39,164 bases of DNA from Verrucomicrobiota bacterium (GCA_016235545.1 JACRKB010000092.1:1-39164); one strand, 5' to 3'; shown: positions 8,355 to 17,373, numbered from the stretch's first letter. Numbers and translations are program-made. Notes: generated from the sequence alone by a model not told the origin.

Positions 8355-9857
8355 ATGCGCCCGCTGCTTCTTCTCTCTGCCGTTGTCGCGTCGTTTTACC
8401 TTTGCGCCGGTCCAGCCAGCGCCGCGCCGCGCCCGCCCAACGTCATCTTCATCATCGCCGACGACCTCGGCTACGGGGACCTCGGCTGCTACGGGCAGAA
8501 GCGCATCCGCACGCCGCACCTCGACCGCATGGCCGCCGAGGGGATGCGCTTCACTCAGCATTACTCCGGCAACGCCGTCTGCGCGCCGTCGCGCTGTGTG
8601 CTGATGACCGGCAAGCACCCTGGCCACGCCTTCATCCGCGACAACCGCTCCATCCAGCCGGAGGGACAGCTCCCCATCCCTGCCGACTCGGTCACTGTCG
8701 CGAAGTTGTTTCAGCAACGCGGCTACGCGACAGGTGGCTTCGGCAAGTGGGGCCTCGGCGGTCCCGGCACGGCGGGCGAGCCGCTCAAGCAGGGCTTCAC
8801 CCGCTGGTTCGGCTACAATTGCCAGGGAGTCGCGCACAATTTCTACCCGGCCTACCTGTGGGACAATGATCGCAAGCTGCCGCTGAAGAACGCCGTGTTC
8901 TCCGCGCATGACACCTTCAAGGACGGCGAGAGTCCGGCGGACCCGATGTCCTACGCGCGATTCCAAGGCACGGAGTATTCCTCCGATCTCATCTGGGAGC
9001 AGGCGCGGCGCTTCGTGCGCGAGGGCCGTGACAAACCTTTCTTCCTCTTCGCGCCGACGACCGTGCCGCACCTGGCGCTGCAAGTGCCGGACGACTCGCT
9101 TGCCGAGTATGCCAATGCGTTCGACGACCCGCCTTACGCCGGCGGCAAGGGCTACCTCCCGCACTTCAAACCGCGCGCCGCCTACGCCGCGATGATCACG
9201 CGGATGGACAAGGAAATCGGCGCGCTGATAAAGCTCGTTGCCGAACTCGGCCTCGATGAGAACACCATCTGGGTCTTCACCTCGGACAATGGCCCGCTGC
9301 ACGGACGGCATGAGGGCCTCGCAGGCACGGACGCGACGTTCTTCAACTCCAGCGGCGGCCTGCGGGATGGCAAGGGCACGCTCTTTGAGGGCGGCTTCCG
9401 CGTGCCGGGCATCGTGCGGTGGAAGGGGAAGATCGCGCCCGGCCAGACCAGCAACCGTGTGACTGGCTTTGAAGATTGGATGCCGACCTTGATGGAGCTC
9501 ACCGGTGCGCACGGAGTCACGCCGAAGGAATCGGACGGCGTCAGCTTCGCGCCGACGCTGCTGGGCGAGCGGCAGGACGCACGGGGATTTCTATATCGCG
9601 AGTTCCCCGGCTACGGTGGCCAGCAGTGCGTGCGCATCGGGGATTGGAAAGGGGTGCGCCAGAATCTGAAGCCCGCACCCGCCGCGAAGAAAGCGCCAGA
9701 CTTCACGATTCAACTCTTCAACCTCCGTGACGACCCGGCGGAGACGACGAACGTGGCCGCGAGGTATCCCGATGTGGTCAACAAGATGGCCGACGTGATG
9801 CGCGCGCAGCACGTCGTGTCCGCCGAGTTTCCATTGCCCGCGCTGGATAAACGGTGA
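8355..9857 (+). CDS. Secreted sulfatase (formylglycine type, arylsulfatase family)
   Basis: 500 residues. A Sec signal (MRPLLLLSAVVASFYLCAGPA) is followed by the sulfatase start NVIFIIADDLGYGDLG, with metal ligands Asp36-Asp37. The sulfatase signature is CAPSR with Cys76, the residue that an FGE or anSME would convert to formylglycine. Later conserved parts are GKHPGH, GGFGKWGLGG and FTSDNGPL (metal-binding Asp-Asn). It hydrolyses sulfate esters, probably on polysaccharides or other organic sulfates, in the periplasm or outside. No maturation enzyme, glycosidase or second sulfatase lies in the window, so the substrate cannot be deduced. It converges with the PQQ-like gene. Confidence 0.93.
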   Translation: MRPLLLLSAVVASFYLCAGPASAAPRPPNVIFIIADDLGYGDLGCYGQKRIRTPHLDRMAAEGMRFTQHYSGNAVCAPSRCVLMTGKHPGHAFIRDNRSIQPEGQLPIPADSVTVAKLFQQRGYATGGFGKWGLGGPGTAGEPLKQGFTRWFGYNCQGVAHNFYPAYLWDNDRKLPLKNAVFSAHDTFKDGESPADPMSYARFQGTEYSSDLIWEQARRFVREGRDKPFFLFAPTTVPHLALQVPDDSLAEYANAFDDPPYAGGKGYLPHFKPRAAYAAMITRMDKEIGALIKLVAELGLDENTIWVFTSDNGPLHGRHEGLAGTDATFFNSSGGLRDGKGTLFEGGFRVPGIVRWKGKIAPGQTSNRVTGFEDWMPTLMELTGAHGVTPKESDGVSFAPTLLGERQDARGFLYREFPGYGGQQCVRIGDWKGVRQNLKPAPAAKKAPDFTIQLFNLRDDPAETTNVAARYPDVVNKMADVMRAQHVVSAEFPLPALDKR

Positions 9858-9973
9858 GGGGAGCGGCCACCAATGCCGACGCGTGAAACCCCTCACCCCT
9901 CGTCCGATGAAGGGAGAGAGAGGCGGAGAACGCGGCGGCCTGCGTTTCCCTCCCAACGGCATCGTTGGAAGAG

Positions 9974-11242
9974 TCACCGCTGCGCTGTCTTCGCGCTGGC
10001 GGCTCCGATGCAGAAGAGGTGTTTGTCGCCGCGCAGGTAGAGCTTGCCGTCGCTGATGGCAGGGGAGGCGTAGGTGGGTTCGCCCAGTTTGTTCTCCGCG
10101 ACGAGCTCGTAGGTTTTTCCCGGCTTCACGACGTGGGCCACGCCGTCGTCGTTCAGGAAATAGACGAGGCCGTTGGCGGAGACGGGCGAGGCGTGGCTGC
10201 GACCAGTCTTCTCCTGCCAGAGCGGCTCGCCGGTCTTGGCCAGGAGGCAGTTCGCCATGCCGGTGTCGCCGACGACGAGGAAGTAGTCTCCCGCGCTGAT
10301 GGGTGAGGACACGTAGGAAACCATGCTGGCCTTGGTGTGGTGCCATGCGACTTGCGGATGGGTGATCTCCGCATGGTGGTAGATGTCACCCAAATCGCCG
10401 CGACCCTCGTGGCGAAGGCCGAGCAGGTGGTGCTGCGGGAAACCAGCGGTGAGGAAGAGCAGGTCGGCGCGCTCGTTATAGACGAGCGAGGCGACGTATT
10501 GCTCGGTCGGGCCTCTGAAATACCAATGCTGCCTGCCAGTGTCGGGGTCGTAGCTGGCCAGTGAAAAGTCGCCGGAGAGAATCATCTGCGTGCGGCCGGA
10601 GAGCTGGCGGATGAGCGGCACGCAGTAGCTGCGGGTCTTGTTCGCGCGCGGGATTTTCCAGAGCGTCTTGCCGGTGTGCTTGTCGAGCGCGGCGAGGTAG
10701 CTGTCGCCGTCGTGGTCGCCATTGACGATTACCTTGTCGCCGTGCAGCACGGGCGAGGTGCAGAAGCCGTGGACGCTTTTGAATGCGCCGGGCCGCGCGA
10801 GCCACCGTTGCTTCCCGCTGAAGTCGTAGGCGGCGACAACCATTTCCTGCACGTCGAGGAAGGCGACGTAGATGAGCTTGCCGTCCGTGGCGGGGGTGCT
10901 GGAGGCGTGGCTGTTTTCGCGGTGCTTTTTCTCCAGCGGCGACTTCACGACGGTCTGTTCCCAAAGAACTTTGCCAGTGTGCTTGTCGAGGCAGAGGAGG
11001 CTGCGCCCCTCGGTCTCCGCGGCGGCCCCGACGGTCAGGAGCCGGTCGCCCCACACGATGGGAGAGGCGTGGCCACCGGCGAGAGGTGTCTTCCAAAGCA
11101 CGTTCTCCGTGCCGCTCCATTTGACGGGGACGCTCTTCTCCGCGCTGGTGCCGTCGCCGCGTGGGCCGCGCCAGGCGGGCCAGTTCTCAGCGACAACAGG
11201 GAACGCGCAGGCGGCAAGGAGCAAGGCTGGGAAAACTTTCAT
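9974..11242 (-). CDS. Secreted PQQ-like beta-propeller repeat protein
   Basis: 422 residues. An N-terminal signal (MKVFPALLLAACAFPVVA) is followed by NWPAWRGPRGDGTS, the usual opening of planctomycete and verrucomicrobial PQQ-like proteins. Repeated WD-like blades follow, with the pattern (L/A)DxHTGKxLW (DKHTGKVLWEQ; DKHTGKTLWKI) and DPDTGRQHW. The end reads ASPAISDGKLYLRGDKHLFCIGA. Such proteins are BamB- or quinoprotein-like propellers; no dehydrogenase catalytic domain is visible, so a scaffold or solute-binding role in the periplasm is as likely as PQQ binding. It lies downstream of tatC on the same strand after 144 bp, and a shared transcript is possible. Confidence 0.88.
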   Translation of the reverse strand: MKVFPALLLAACAFPVVAENWPAWRGPRGDGTSAEKSVPVKWSGTENVLWKTPLAGGHASPIVWGDRLLTVGAAAETEGRSLLCLDKHTGKVLWEQTVVKSPLEKKHRENSHASSTPATDGKLIYVAFLDVQEMVVAAYDFSGKQRWLARPGAFKSVHGFCTSPVLHGDKVIVNGDHDGDSYLAALDKHTGKTLWKIPRANKTRSYCVPLIRQLSGRTQMILSGDFSLASYDPDTGRQHWYFRGPTEQYVASLVYNERADLLFLTAGFPQHHLLGLRHEGRGDLGDIYHHAEITHPQVAWHHTKASMVSYVSSPISAGDYFLVVGDTGMANCLLAKTGEPLWQEKTGRSHASPVSANGLVYFLNDDGVAHVVKPGKTYELVAENKLGEPTYASPAISDGKLYLRGDKHLFCIGAASAKTAQR

Positions 11243-11386
11243 GTGGCTGCAATGGACGGCAGGCGGGCCAACGGATTCACGGGGAGGAGGGCAGGAGGGG
11301 ATTCAACGGGAAAGTGGAACCCGCAGTTGCCTCACGCGAAGGCGCCGTGCGGTAGGGCGTTCACCATCTGCTGTTGCGGGGTTGGC

Positions 11387-13015
11387 CTACGCCTTGTCGC
11401 CAGCCTGCTGTTCAGCCTTCTCGCGCTTGCGGTCGCGCCATTCCCAGAAGCGGGCAATGAGGATGCACACCTCGTAGAGCACGCACAGCGGCGCGGCCAT
11501 GACCATCATGGTGAACGGATCACCCGACGGGCTGACCACGGCGCAGACGAAAAGGTTGATGACGATGAAGTAGGAGCGGAACCAACTGAGCTTCCTGGAG
11601 TCGAGCAGGCCGACCTTCACCACGGTCAGGATGATCACGGGCATCTCGAAGCTCAGGCCCATCGCCAGCAGGAATTTCGGCACCATGCTCAGGTATTCCT
11701 GCGCACGCCACTGGTCAGCGCTGAATCCAAGCCATTGAGAGAATTCGACTGTCATCCGCAGCATCAGCGGCAGGATGACGAAGTAGCAGAACGTCACGCC
11801 GGAGAGGAACAGGACGGTGCCCCACACGGCGAAGGGCTTGATGAACTGTTTCTCATTCACGCGCAGCGCGGGCAGGATGAACTGGCCGAGGAAATAAAAG
11901 ACAAATGGAGCGGCGAGGACCAGGCCGCCAAAGAGCGCAAGCTCGATGGTGATCCAGATCACGTCCAGCGGGCCGAGGATGACCAGCTCGACCAGCGGGT
12001 CCAGCGCGGCGGGCGAATTGGTGGAGAGCTGCAGGCCGAGCAGCTTGTTCGTGCCGATGTCAACGGGGACGACCTGCACGCTGCGCACCTGGCCCGCTGC
12101 GTTGGTGTGGTTGAAATCGGGCTTGATGCCCAGCGCGGGGAGCTCGATCACTCCAAGGCGGTTCGTCCCCAGCATCAGTGGCACGCGTTCCAGCGGCTTG
12201 TTGGTCTTGAGCACCTCCTGCTGCGATTGTATGCGTGCCTCTTTGAGCGGCCAAATCAGCACTTTCACCAGGAAGTTGGCTCCCACGAGGCAGGCCATCA
12301 TTGCCACCAGCACGCTGACGGTGACCTTGATGAGCATCCACCGCAGGTCTTCGAGATGGTCGAGGAACGGCTTGATCGGGCCACCGCCTTCGCCGCCGGG
12401 TTCATCGTCGGAGCGCAGGACGCTTGTGACGGAGCGGACGGCCTTGACGAACCCATGCTCCTCCTCCGGCGGCGGCGGCGTGTAGGCGGGATACTCATAC
12501 TCGCCGGCGTGGTGGTGCGAAGAATCTTCGTGGTGCTGACCGGCGTGATGATCGGCGTGGTTCGGATCGTGGTTCGGATCGTCGTGATGGTATTCGCTCC
12601 CGTAGTCGTGCTGGTGCTCCTGGTGATACGGGTCTTGCTCGTGCGGCTCGGAACCGCTGTGGTCCGGCGGGGTTCCGCTGCTTGTGTCGCCAGCGGACGA
12701 TGTGCGATCCAGCTCCGCCGAGGGAAAGCCTTCGGGGCTTTGCGGCACGGGCGTTGGGGCCACGCTGTCGGACTGCGGGACTGCGCCGGGTGGAGTGCCT
12801 GGTGCCCCCGCTTCAGCCGATGCGGGCGTCGCCGATTCGCCTGAAGGCGGGACACCAACCGACGCCTCCGATGCAGGACCGGCAGGGGACAGGGGTGCTC
12901 CCGTCACGGGCTGCGCCGGGGAGTCTTTGGATTGGGGCACGGACTGCCCGGCGGATGGCTTCACGTCATCCGCAGGGAAAGGCTGCTGGGGCACGCCCTC
13001 TGGCTCACTCGCCAT
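11387..13015 (-). CDS. tatC: Twin-arginine translocase TatC with long Pro/His-rich N-terminal extension
   Basis: 542 residues, roughly twice the usual 240-260. The TatC core starts near 215: FLDHLEDLR keeps the Glu222 and Arg225 equivalents of the signal-binding patch, and FEMPV (Glu457) matches the conserved Glu of the fourth-helix region. The first 210 residues are predicted disordered: 1-118 rich in Pro, Ser, Ala and Gly, 119-169 with 16 histidines among Asp, Glu and Tyr, then TPPPPEEE. The first periplasmic loop (about 255-345) is also expanded. With TatA, TatC moves folded proteins across the inner membrane. The gene starts 32 bp after tatA. The frame is continuous, and the extension is not a fusion to a recognised domain. 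Confidence 0.92.
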   Translation of the reverse strand: MASEPEGVPQQPFPADDVKPSAGQSVPQSKDSPAQPVTGAPLSPAGPASEASVGVPPSGESATPASAEAGAPGTPPGAVPQSDSVAPTPVPQSPEGFPSAELDRTSSAGDTSSGTPPDHSGSEPHEQDPYHQEHQHDYGSEYHHDDPNHDPNHADHHAGQHHEDSSHHHAGEYEYPAYTPPPPEEEHGFVKAVRSVTSVLRSDDEPGGEGGGPIKPFLDHLEDLRWMLIKVTVSVLVAMMACLVGANFLVKVLIWPLKEARIQSQQEVLKTNKPLERVPLMLGTNRLGVIELPALGIKPDFNHTNAAGQVRSVQVVPVDIGTNKLLGLQLSTNSPAALDPLVELVILGPLDVIWITIELALFGGLVLAAPFVFYFLGQFILPALRVNEKQFIKPFAVWGTVLFLSGVTFCYFVILPLMLRMTVEFSQWLGFSADQWRAQEYLSMVPKFLLAMGLSFEMPVIILTVVKVGLLDSRKLSWFRSYFIVINLFVCAVVSPSGDPFTMMVMAAPLCVLYEVCILIARFWEWRDRKREKAEQQAGDKA

Positions 13016-13047
13016 GACCTAGACTCGCTGGAATTGACAGGGTCAGA

Positions 13048-13332
13048 TCAGGCCTTGGGCGCAGCCGAAGACTGGGTGTCCTGTGGCGCTGGGGCCGGAG
13101 CCGCAGGCTTGGGGGCCGGCTCGGGTTTCGGAGGGGCGGCGTATTGGTCCTCACTAACAGAGCGATGCAGGTCATTCTGCATGTCGCTTGAGGCTTTTTT
13201 GAACTCCTTGATGCCCTGGCCGAGGCCTTTGGCAAGTTCCGGGAGTTTCTTGGCCCCGAAGAAGATTAGGATCACGACGAGGATCGCGATCATTTCGGGC
13301 CATCCGAGCATTGCTAACATTTGTGCGTTCAT
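13048..13332 (-). CDS. tatA: Twin-arginine translocase TatA/TatE
   Basis: 94 residues: a short N-terminal membrane helix ([22 protein letters not shown]), the FGxKKLPEL hinge, an amphipathic helix ([14 protein letters not shown]), and a Pro/Ala-rich acidic tail ending [11 protein letters not shown]. TatA forms the protein-conducting assembly of the Tat system. It is directly upstream of tatC (32 bp gap). No separate TatB is visible, and the protein may serve both roles as in minimal TatAC systems. NrtA at 37.3 kb has a twin-arginine signal and is a likely client. Confidence 0.92.
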   Translation of the reverse strand: MNAQMLAMLGWPEMIAILVVILIFFGAKKLPELAKGLGQGIKEFKKASSDMQNDLHRSVSEDQYAAPPKPEPAPKPAAPAPAPQDTQSSAAPKA

Positions 13333-13461
13333 GGTTTCACTAACTGTTTAGGTTTGCGAAACACATCAGGCGGATGCCGGCATCAGGCGGATGTCTTTCG
13401 GTGCCTGCTGCTGCCAGCAGGCGTCCGGCTGTTCGACGGGAGCAGCCGGAAGGCGTTCAAA

Positions 13462-14151
13462 TCAATTCCTGGGCTTGAGCAGGACAAGTTCACCGCGGCG
13501 GTTCTTGGCCCACGCGGCCTCGGTGTGGCCGAGCTCGGCGGGCTTGTCCTCGCCAAGAGTCGTCGTGCGGAGACGGTCGGGGGAAATGCCGGCCTTCGCG
13601 AGCTGCGCACGGATGGCGAGCGCACGGCGCTCGCCCAAGGCGCGGTTGTATTCCTCCGTGCCGCGCTCGTCGCAATGACCCTCGATGAGCAGTTTGTTTT
13701 GCCGCGAAGCCTTCAACGCAGCGATGACAGGTTGCAGCTTGCCCAGCTCGCTGGCCTTCACGATGGCCTTGTCGTAGTCGAAATGAATCGTGTTCGCCGC
13801 GAAGGCGCTGCGGTCCATCGGCATGCCATCAAACTCGCCCTGATCAGCGGCAGGGATGCCACCCTGCTGCGTCAAACCCGGAATGCCACCGGGTGTGAGT
13901 CCGCTGGGAATGGCCGTCCCTACAGCGGGGTTGGATGACGGACCACTGGTGCCACCCGGAGTGATGCCATCGAGCGGACCCTTTGGGGTAGGGAGCTTGG
14001 TGAGGGCGTCTCCGCGCGAGTCGTCTGCAACGCTTGTCCGTGCCCCGTAAATGGGCGTGACGTTCTTCGGGTTCTTGGTCCGGCAGCCGGTGACGGCGAC
14101 GACGGCGAGCAGGGCGACGGTGGCAAGCTTTAGGAAAATGGTGCGTTTCAT
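13462..14151 (-). CDS. pal: Peptidoglycan-associated lipoprotein Pal
   Basis: 229 residues from ATG 14151; the frame is open further upstream but MKRTIFLKLATVALLAVVAV followed by TGC (Cys23) is a clear lipoprotein signal and lipobox. A Gly/Pro/Thr-rich linker leads to an OmpA-like domain with FDYDKAIV and GHCDERGTEEYN. The Asp and Arg that bind diaminopimelate in Pal are kept; the usual Thr of GHTDERG is Cys. It anchors the outer membrane to peptidoglycan as the last part of Tol-Pal. It follows tolB by 26 bp. No cpoB/ybgF gene follows; tatA comes next after 129 bp. Confidence 0.93.
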   Translation of the reverse strand: MKRTIFLKLATVALLAVVAVTGCRTKNPKNVTPIYGARTSVADDSRGDALTKLPTPKGPLDGITPGGTSGPSSNPAVGTAIPSGLTPGGIPGLTQQGGIPAADQGEFDGMPMDRSAFAANTIHFDYDKAIVKASELGKLQPVIAALKASRQNKLLIEGHCDERGTEEYNRALGERRALAIRAQLAKAGISPDRLRTTTLGEDKPAELGHTEAAWAKNRRGELVLLKPRN

Positions 14152-14177
14152 AATTTGTGTTCGGCTGGTGAAAAACT

Positions 14178-15386
14178 TCAGCGTGCCCACGTGGGCTGGG
14201 AGCAATTTCCCAAATTCAGGGGCACATCCTTGACGCGCTTGGTGGGCACGTCAAGCAGAGACAAGGAAAGCGGGCCGCCTCGACCGCGCTTGCAGAACAT
14301 CAGCGTGCGCGAGTTTGGCGCCCACGTCGCGTCCTGGCCCGTGCCGAGCGACTGCGCGTCGCCACCGGCGGCTGGCACTGTGCAAATCTCAAAGCCCCCG
14401 CCGCGCTGCGTGGTGACCGCAATCCACTTCCCGTCGGGCGACCAGTCCGGCTCGGTGGCGTTGAAGACGCCGGTGGTGCGGATGCGCTGTGCTGCGCCGC
14501 CGTTTGCCCCGATGCGGTAGAGCTGGGCCGGGCCGTCGTCACTCGACACATAGCAAATTGTCTGGCCGTCCGGCGACCAGCATGGCGAGGCGACACCCTC
14601 GCGCGAGCGCGTGAGCTGTTGCAAGCCGCGACCGTGGATGTCCGCGACGTAGAGGTCAGGCTTGCCGCCCTTGCTCAGGATCATCGCCACGAGGCGTCCG
14701 CCGGGCGCGACGGACGGCGACAAGTTCGAGCCGCCGTAGCGCGCGACGACATGCCGCTCACCGGTGTCGAGGTTGTGTGAGAAGACGTCGGCGTTGTTCA
14801 GCTTGTAGGAAGTGTAGGCGAGCCATTTGCTGCCCGGCCCCCATGAGGGTGCGGCGATGATGGCGTGGTCGGCGGTGATCGGCGCGGCAGCGTGGCCGTC
14901 ATAGTCGGCCACGTAGATTTCGCCGGGGTTGTTGGCGGCTTTGACCTTAAAGGCGACTTGCGTCCTCGCGATGCCACGCGTCTGGGTGAGCGCGAAGATC
15001 ACATCGTCCGCGAAGGCGTGGGCGAGCTGGCGCTGGCTCGCGCCGGTGTAGGCCTTGGAGAGGAGGTAGTTCTTCGCGCGGTCGGAGACGAAGCCTTCGA
15101 GGCGCGCGCCGTTGGTGCCATGCACGAGGACCGCAGCCTGCTCGGCACTGACGACGGCGCATCCGGCGACTTCGAGATCGAATCGCAGCGTGGTGGCGAC
15201 TTCGCCGGTGAAGCCGCTGAGGGAGATGGGGATGGGCGCTGACGGGTCCGCCTTGCCATAGACTTTGAATGCCGGCTCCTGCGCGCGAGAGATGAGCGGC
15301 GCGGCTGCGGCGAAGAAGAGGCCGGCCAGCGCGGCGCGGCGCGGCATCGGGTTCGTGGAGGAAAGCTGAGATCGGTTTGGGTTCAT
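14178..15386 (-). CDS. tolB: TolB-like periplasmic beta-propeller protein
   Basis: 402 residues. After a signal region (PRRAALAGLFFAAAAPLISRA) comes a TolB N-terminal domain (about 40-160), then a beta-propeller with repeated WSPDG-type motifs (CWSPDGQTICYVS, DWSPDGKWIAVT, TWAPNSRTLMF). TolB interacts with Pal and with the TolA/R/Q motor during envelope constriction at division. The ATG overlaps the tolA stop (ATGA), indicating translational coupling. The N-terminus carries a PRR pair before the hydrophobic stretch, so export by Tat rather than Sec is possible but not certain. Confidence 0.92.
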   Translation of the reverse strand: MNPNRSQLSSTNPMPRRAALAGLFFAAAAPLISRAQEPAFKVYGKADPSAPIPISLSGFTGEVATTLRFDLEVAGCAVVSAEQAAVLVHGTNGARLEGFVSDRAKNYLLSKAYTGASQRQLAHAFADDVIFALTQTRGIARTQVAFKVKAANNPGEIYVADYDGHAAAPITADHAIIAAPSWGPGSKWLAYTSYKLNNADVFSHNLDTGERHVVARYGGSNLSPSVAPGGRLVAMILSKGGKPDLYVADIHGRGLQQLTRSREGVASPCWSPDGQTICYVSSDDGPAQLYRIGANGGAAQRIRTTGVFNATEPDWSPDGKWIAVTTQRGGGFEICTVPAAGGDAQSLGTGQDATWAPNSRTLMFCKRGRGGPLSLSLLDVPTKRVKDVPLNLGNCSQPTWAR

Positions 15387-16408
15387 CCGGTGGTGCGTTT
15401 GGCTTTGAGGTTGAAGTCTATGTTGAAGGTTCGTTGTGATTCGCGGAAACTTGCCGGGAACGGCTCGAACTGAATCACCTTTTGAAGCGTCTCGCGCACT
15501 GATCTGTCAATCGCGCTGTTGCCGCAGGGCTTGAGCAACTGCCACTCCAGCACGCGCCCGCTGCGCGCGACGGTCACGGTGACGCCCACGATGGAGAGCG
15601 CCTCGCTGAGGTTGGGCGGGACCAGCCACATCTGCTCGTAGGTGCGGACCATCATCTGGCCGTAGTCCAGGAAGGCTGCGGCGTTGGGACCGCCGCCGGC
15701 GTCGATGTGGATGTCCACCGGCGAGGAAAGTCCGCCCTGGATGCCGCCGAGGATGGATTTCATTTTCGCCACGCGCTGGAGGTGGGCTTGCTGGGCGGCC
15801 TTGGCGGCGGCGGCGGACTGGGCGCGCTCCTCGGCCTCAGCTTTTTGCCTCAACCTCGCGTCCTCGTCGGCTTTGCGGGAGACGAGAGCTTTCGTGTCGG
15901 CAATCTTGATGGTGGACTTGCTGGGCGAGGCCTTCGCGGGTGGCGGCTCCGGCTCCTTCGCCTTCTTGGTTTCCTTTTTGACGGGGGTTTCCTTGCCTTT
16001 CGGGGTGACGTGCGATGGGCGCGGCTCGACTTTCGTGATCTTGGGCGGCGGCTCCTTCGCGACCTCTTTTTTCTTCACCGGCTCGACGGCCTTGGCCTTT
16101 GGCGCGGGAGCTGGCGGAGCTGGCTCCACCGGGCGCGGCGGCTCGACGGTTTTCGGAACAGGAACTGGCTCCGTGATTGCTGGCGCGGCGGGCGCGGGTG
16201 TGGGCGAGGCAACTGGTGCGGGAGCGGGCGGCGCTTCGGCGGCCCGCAAGAGGGCGTCCAGCTCGCGGGCGCTGACGAGGTTGATGACGGGCGCGTTCGC
16301 GCGCGGCTTCTCCGGCAGGAAGGCGGGCGCGACGACGAGGATTGCGAAGAGCAGCGCATGCATCGCCGCCGAGGCGAGAAAGCATTTTGTCTGGAGCCGC
16401 TGGTTCAC
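15383..16408 (-). CDS. tolA: TolA/TonB-like energy-transducing protein
   Basis: 341 residues from a GTG start at 16408. It has one N-terminal membrane helix (CFLASAAMHALLFAILVVAP), a long Pro/Ala/Lys-rich periplasmic stretch (about 55-175, with VEPPRPVEPAPPAP and KKEVAKEPPPK), a charged helical part (ADEDARLRQKAEAEERAQSA), and a globular TonB-like C-terminal domain (VTVARSGRVLEWQLLKPCG). It would couple the TolQ/TolR motor to TolB and Pal across the periplasm. The C-terminal domain resembles TonB_C, so the protein can also be called an energy transducer TonB; position between tolR and tolB favours the TolA role. It is separated from tolR by a 542-bp gap holding a large inverted repeat. Confidence 0.87.
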   Translation of the reverse strand: MNQRLQTKCFLASAAMHALLFAILVVAPAFLPEKPRANAPVINLVSARELDALLRAAEAPPAPAPVASPTPAPAAPAITEPVPVPKTVEPPRPVEPAPPAPAPKAKAVEPVKKKEVAKEPPPKITKVEPRPSHVTPKGKETPVKKETKKAKEPEPPPAKASPSKSTIKIADTKALVSRKADEDARLRQKAEAEERAQSAAAAKAAQQAHLQRVAKMKSILGGIQGGLSSPVDIHIDAGGGPNAAAFLDYGQMMVRTYEQMWLVPPNLSEALSIVGVTVTVARSGRVLEWQLLKPCGNSAIDRSVRETLQKVIQFEPFPASFRESQRTFNIDFNLKAKRTTG

Positions 16409-16950
16409 TCGGTGAATGGATTGGGATTGGCGGGAGCTAATTCACGCGCGGACGTGGATTCGACGGGAAGCGATGTGTCGTGCTCCGGCATCGTCGCGAA
16501 TTCTTCGCCAAGGCGGGCTCGCATTGGCACCGGGCTTCACAGGTTGTGTGAAAACTTCACCACCGCACTGGAGTCGCTGTTTGCAGCAACGGAGTTGCGC
16601 CAGAGAGTAGCCCACGGCGCGAGCCGTGGGTGCCGCAGGCGACCGTCGCAAGCCCCGGAGGGGCGGCAGAAAACTCGGCCTGACGTCCAGAACTCGCGCC
16701 CTCTCTACCGCCGCTCTGCGGCTCGCCTCCTTCGCCCGAGTGACCCACGGCTCACGCCGTGGGCTACTCTCTGTCGCAACTCTCTTGCTTCGCCGAAGTC
16801 GGCCAAGTGCCGTGGAGTTTTCACACAGTCCGTTCAGCCGGGTGCCGATGAGAGGTTGCCCCCCCCGCTCGCCGGGCAAGGCCATCCAGCCATTTTCGCA
16901 AATGATAAATTTTTCTCCGGCTGATCGCTGACCGCTGATCGCTGAAAGCT
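16409..16950. repeat. Long inverted repeat (R4) interrupting the tol cluster
   Basis: This 542-bp gap has no convincing gene. Positions 16522-16631 and 16743-16850 form inverted arms of about 108 bp that match at most positions. Shared words include ggcacc, tgtgtgaaaact, gagttgcg and a block of about 28 bp, agagagtagcccacggcg (with g[c/t]gagccgtgggt). The block is itself a hairpin. The roughly 110-bp centre contains gccccggaggggcggcag and further small palindromes. No transposase or target duplication is seen. At 16918-16946 a direct repeat ctgatcgctga/ccgctgatcgctga lies just after tolR. Read-through RNA could fold into a long double strand. Confidence 0.8.
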
Positions 16951-17373
16951 TCATTGCTTCAACTCCGTGCTGAAGCTCACCTGTGTCATGCCGCGCCGGG
17001 TGCAGCGGTCGAGCAGTTGCATCGCGTGGTCGAGCTTGCCGTCCTTGTCGCCGCGCACGCGGATGATGAGGTTCGGGTTCGCGCGGAAGTCGGCGACGAG
17101 CTGCGCCTCGATCTGATCGAGCGTCAGCGGACGTTTCTGGAGGCGGAAGTTCCCGGCGCGGTCGATCTCCACGGTGCGGATGTCCTCGGCCTTGGGCGGG
17201 CGGGCCTGCTCTGGCCGCGCGCTCTGGCCGGGCAGGTTCATGTCCAGCGAGCCTTCGAGCATCGGCGTGGTGATGATGAAGATGACGAGCAGCACGAACG
17301 CGAGGTCGAGCAGCGGCGTGATGTTGATCTCGCTCAACGTCACGAGGGAGTTGCGTTGGGAGAAGCGTCTCAT
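16951..17373 (-). CDS. tolR: TolR/ExbD-type motor protein
   Basis: 140 residues from ATG 17373. The frame extends upstream but that part belongs to the overlapping zinc-ribbon gene in another frame; the ATG overlaps its stop as ATGA. It has the ExbD/TolR signature LSEINITPLLDLAFVLLVIF with the proton-path Asp23 in the membrane helix, then a periplasmic domain (VEIDRAGNFRLQK; IRVRGDKDGKLDHAMQLLD). It works with TolQ as the proton-driven motor for TolA. The gene is third in the tolQ-zinc ribbon-tolR run. Confidence 0.93.
   Translation of the reverse strand: MRRFSQRNSLVTLSEINITPLLDLAFVLLVIFIITTPMLEGSLDMNLPGQSARPEQARPPKAEDIRTVEIDRAGNFRLQKRPLTLDQIEAQLVADFRANPNLIIRVRGDKDGKLDHAMQLLDRCTRRGMTQVSFSTELKQ

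Noticed and set aside
8193-9512. 439-codon minus-strand open frame opposite the sulfatase gene
   Set aside because: The plus strand has the complete sulfatase signature and signal peptide; the antisense translation has none.
10676-12844. 722-codon plus-strand open frame opposite the PQQ-like and tatC genes
   Set aside because: It spans two minus-strand genes and their gap, and gives His- and Glu-rich sequence that mirrors the low-complexity tatC extension. No domain is recognisable.
16522-16850. Possible CRISPR array or insertion sequence in the tolR-tolA gap
   Set aside because: There are only two arms and they are inverted, not evenly spaced direct repeats, and there is no transposase frame or cas gene.
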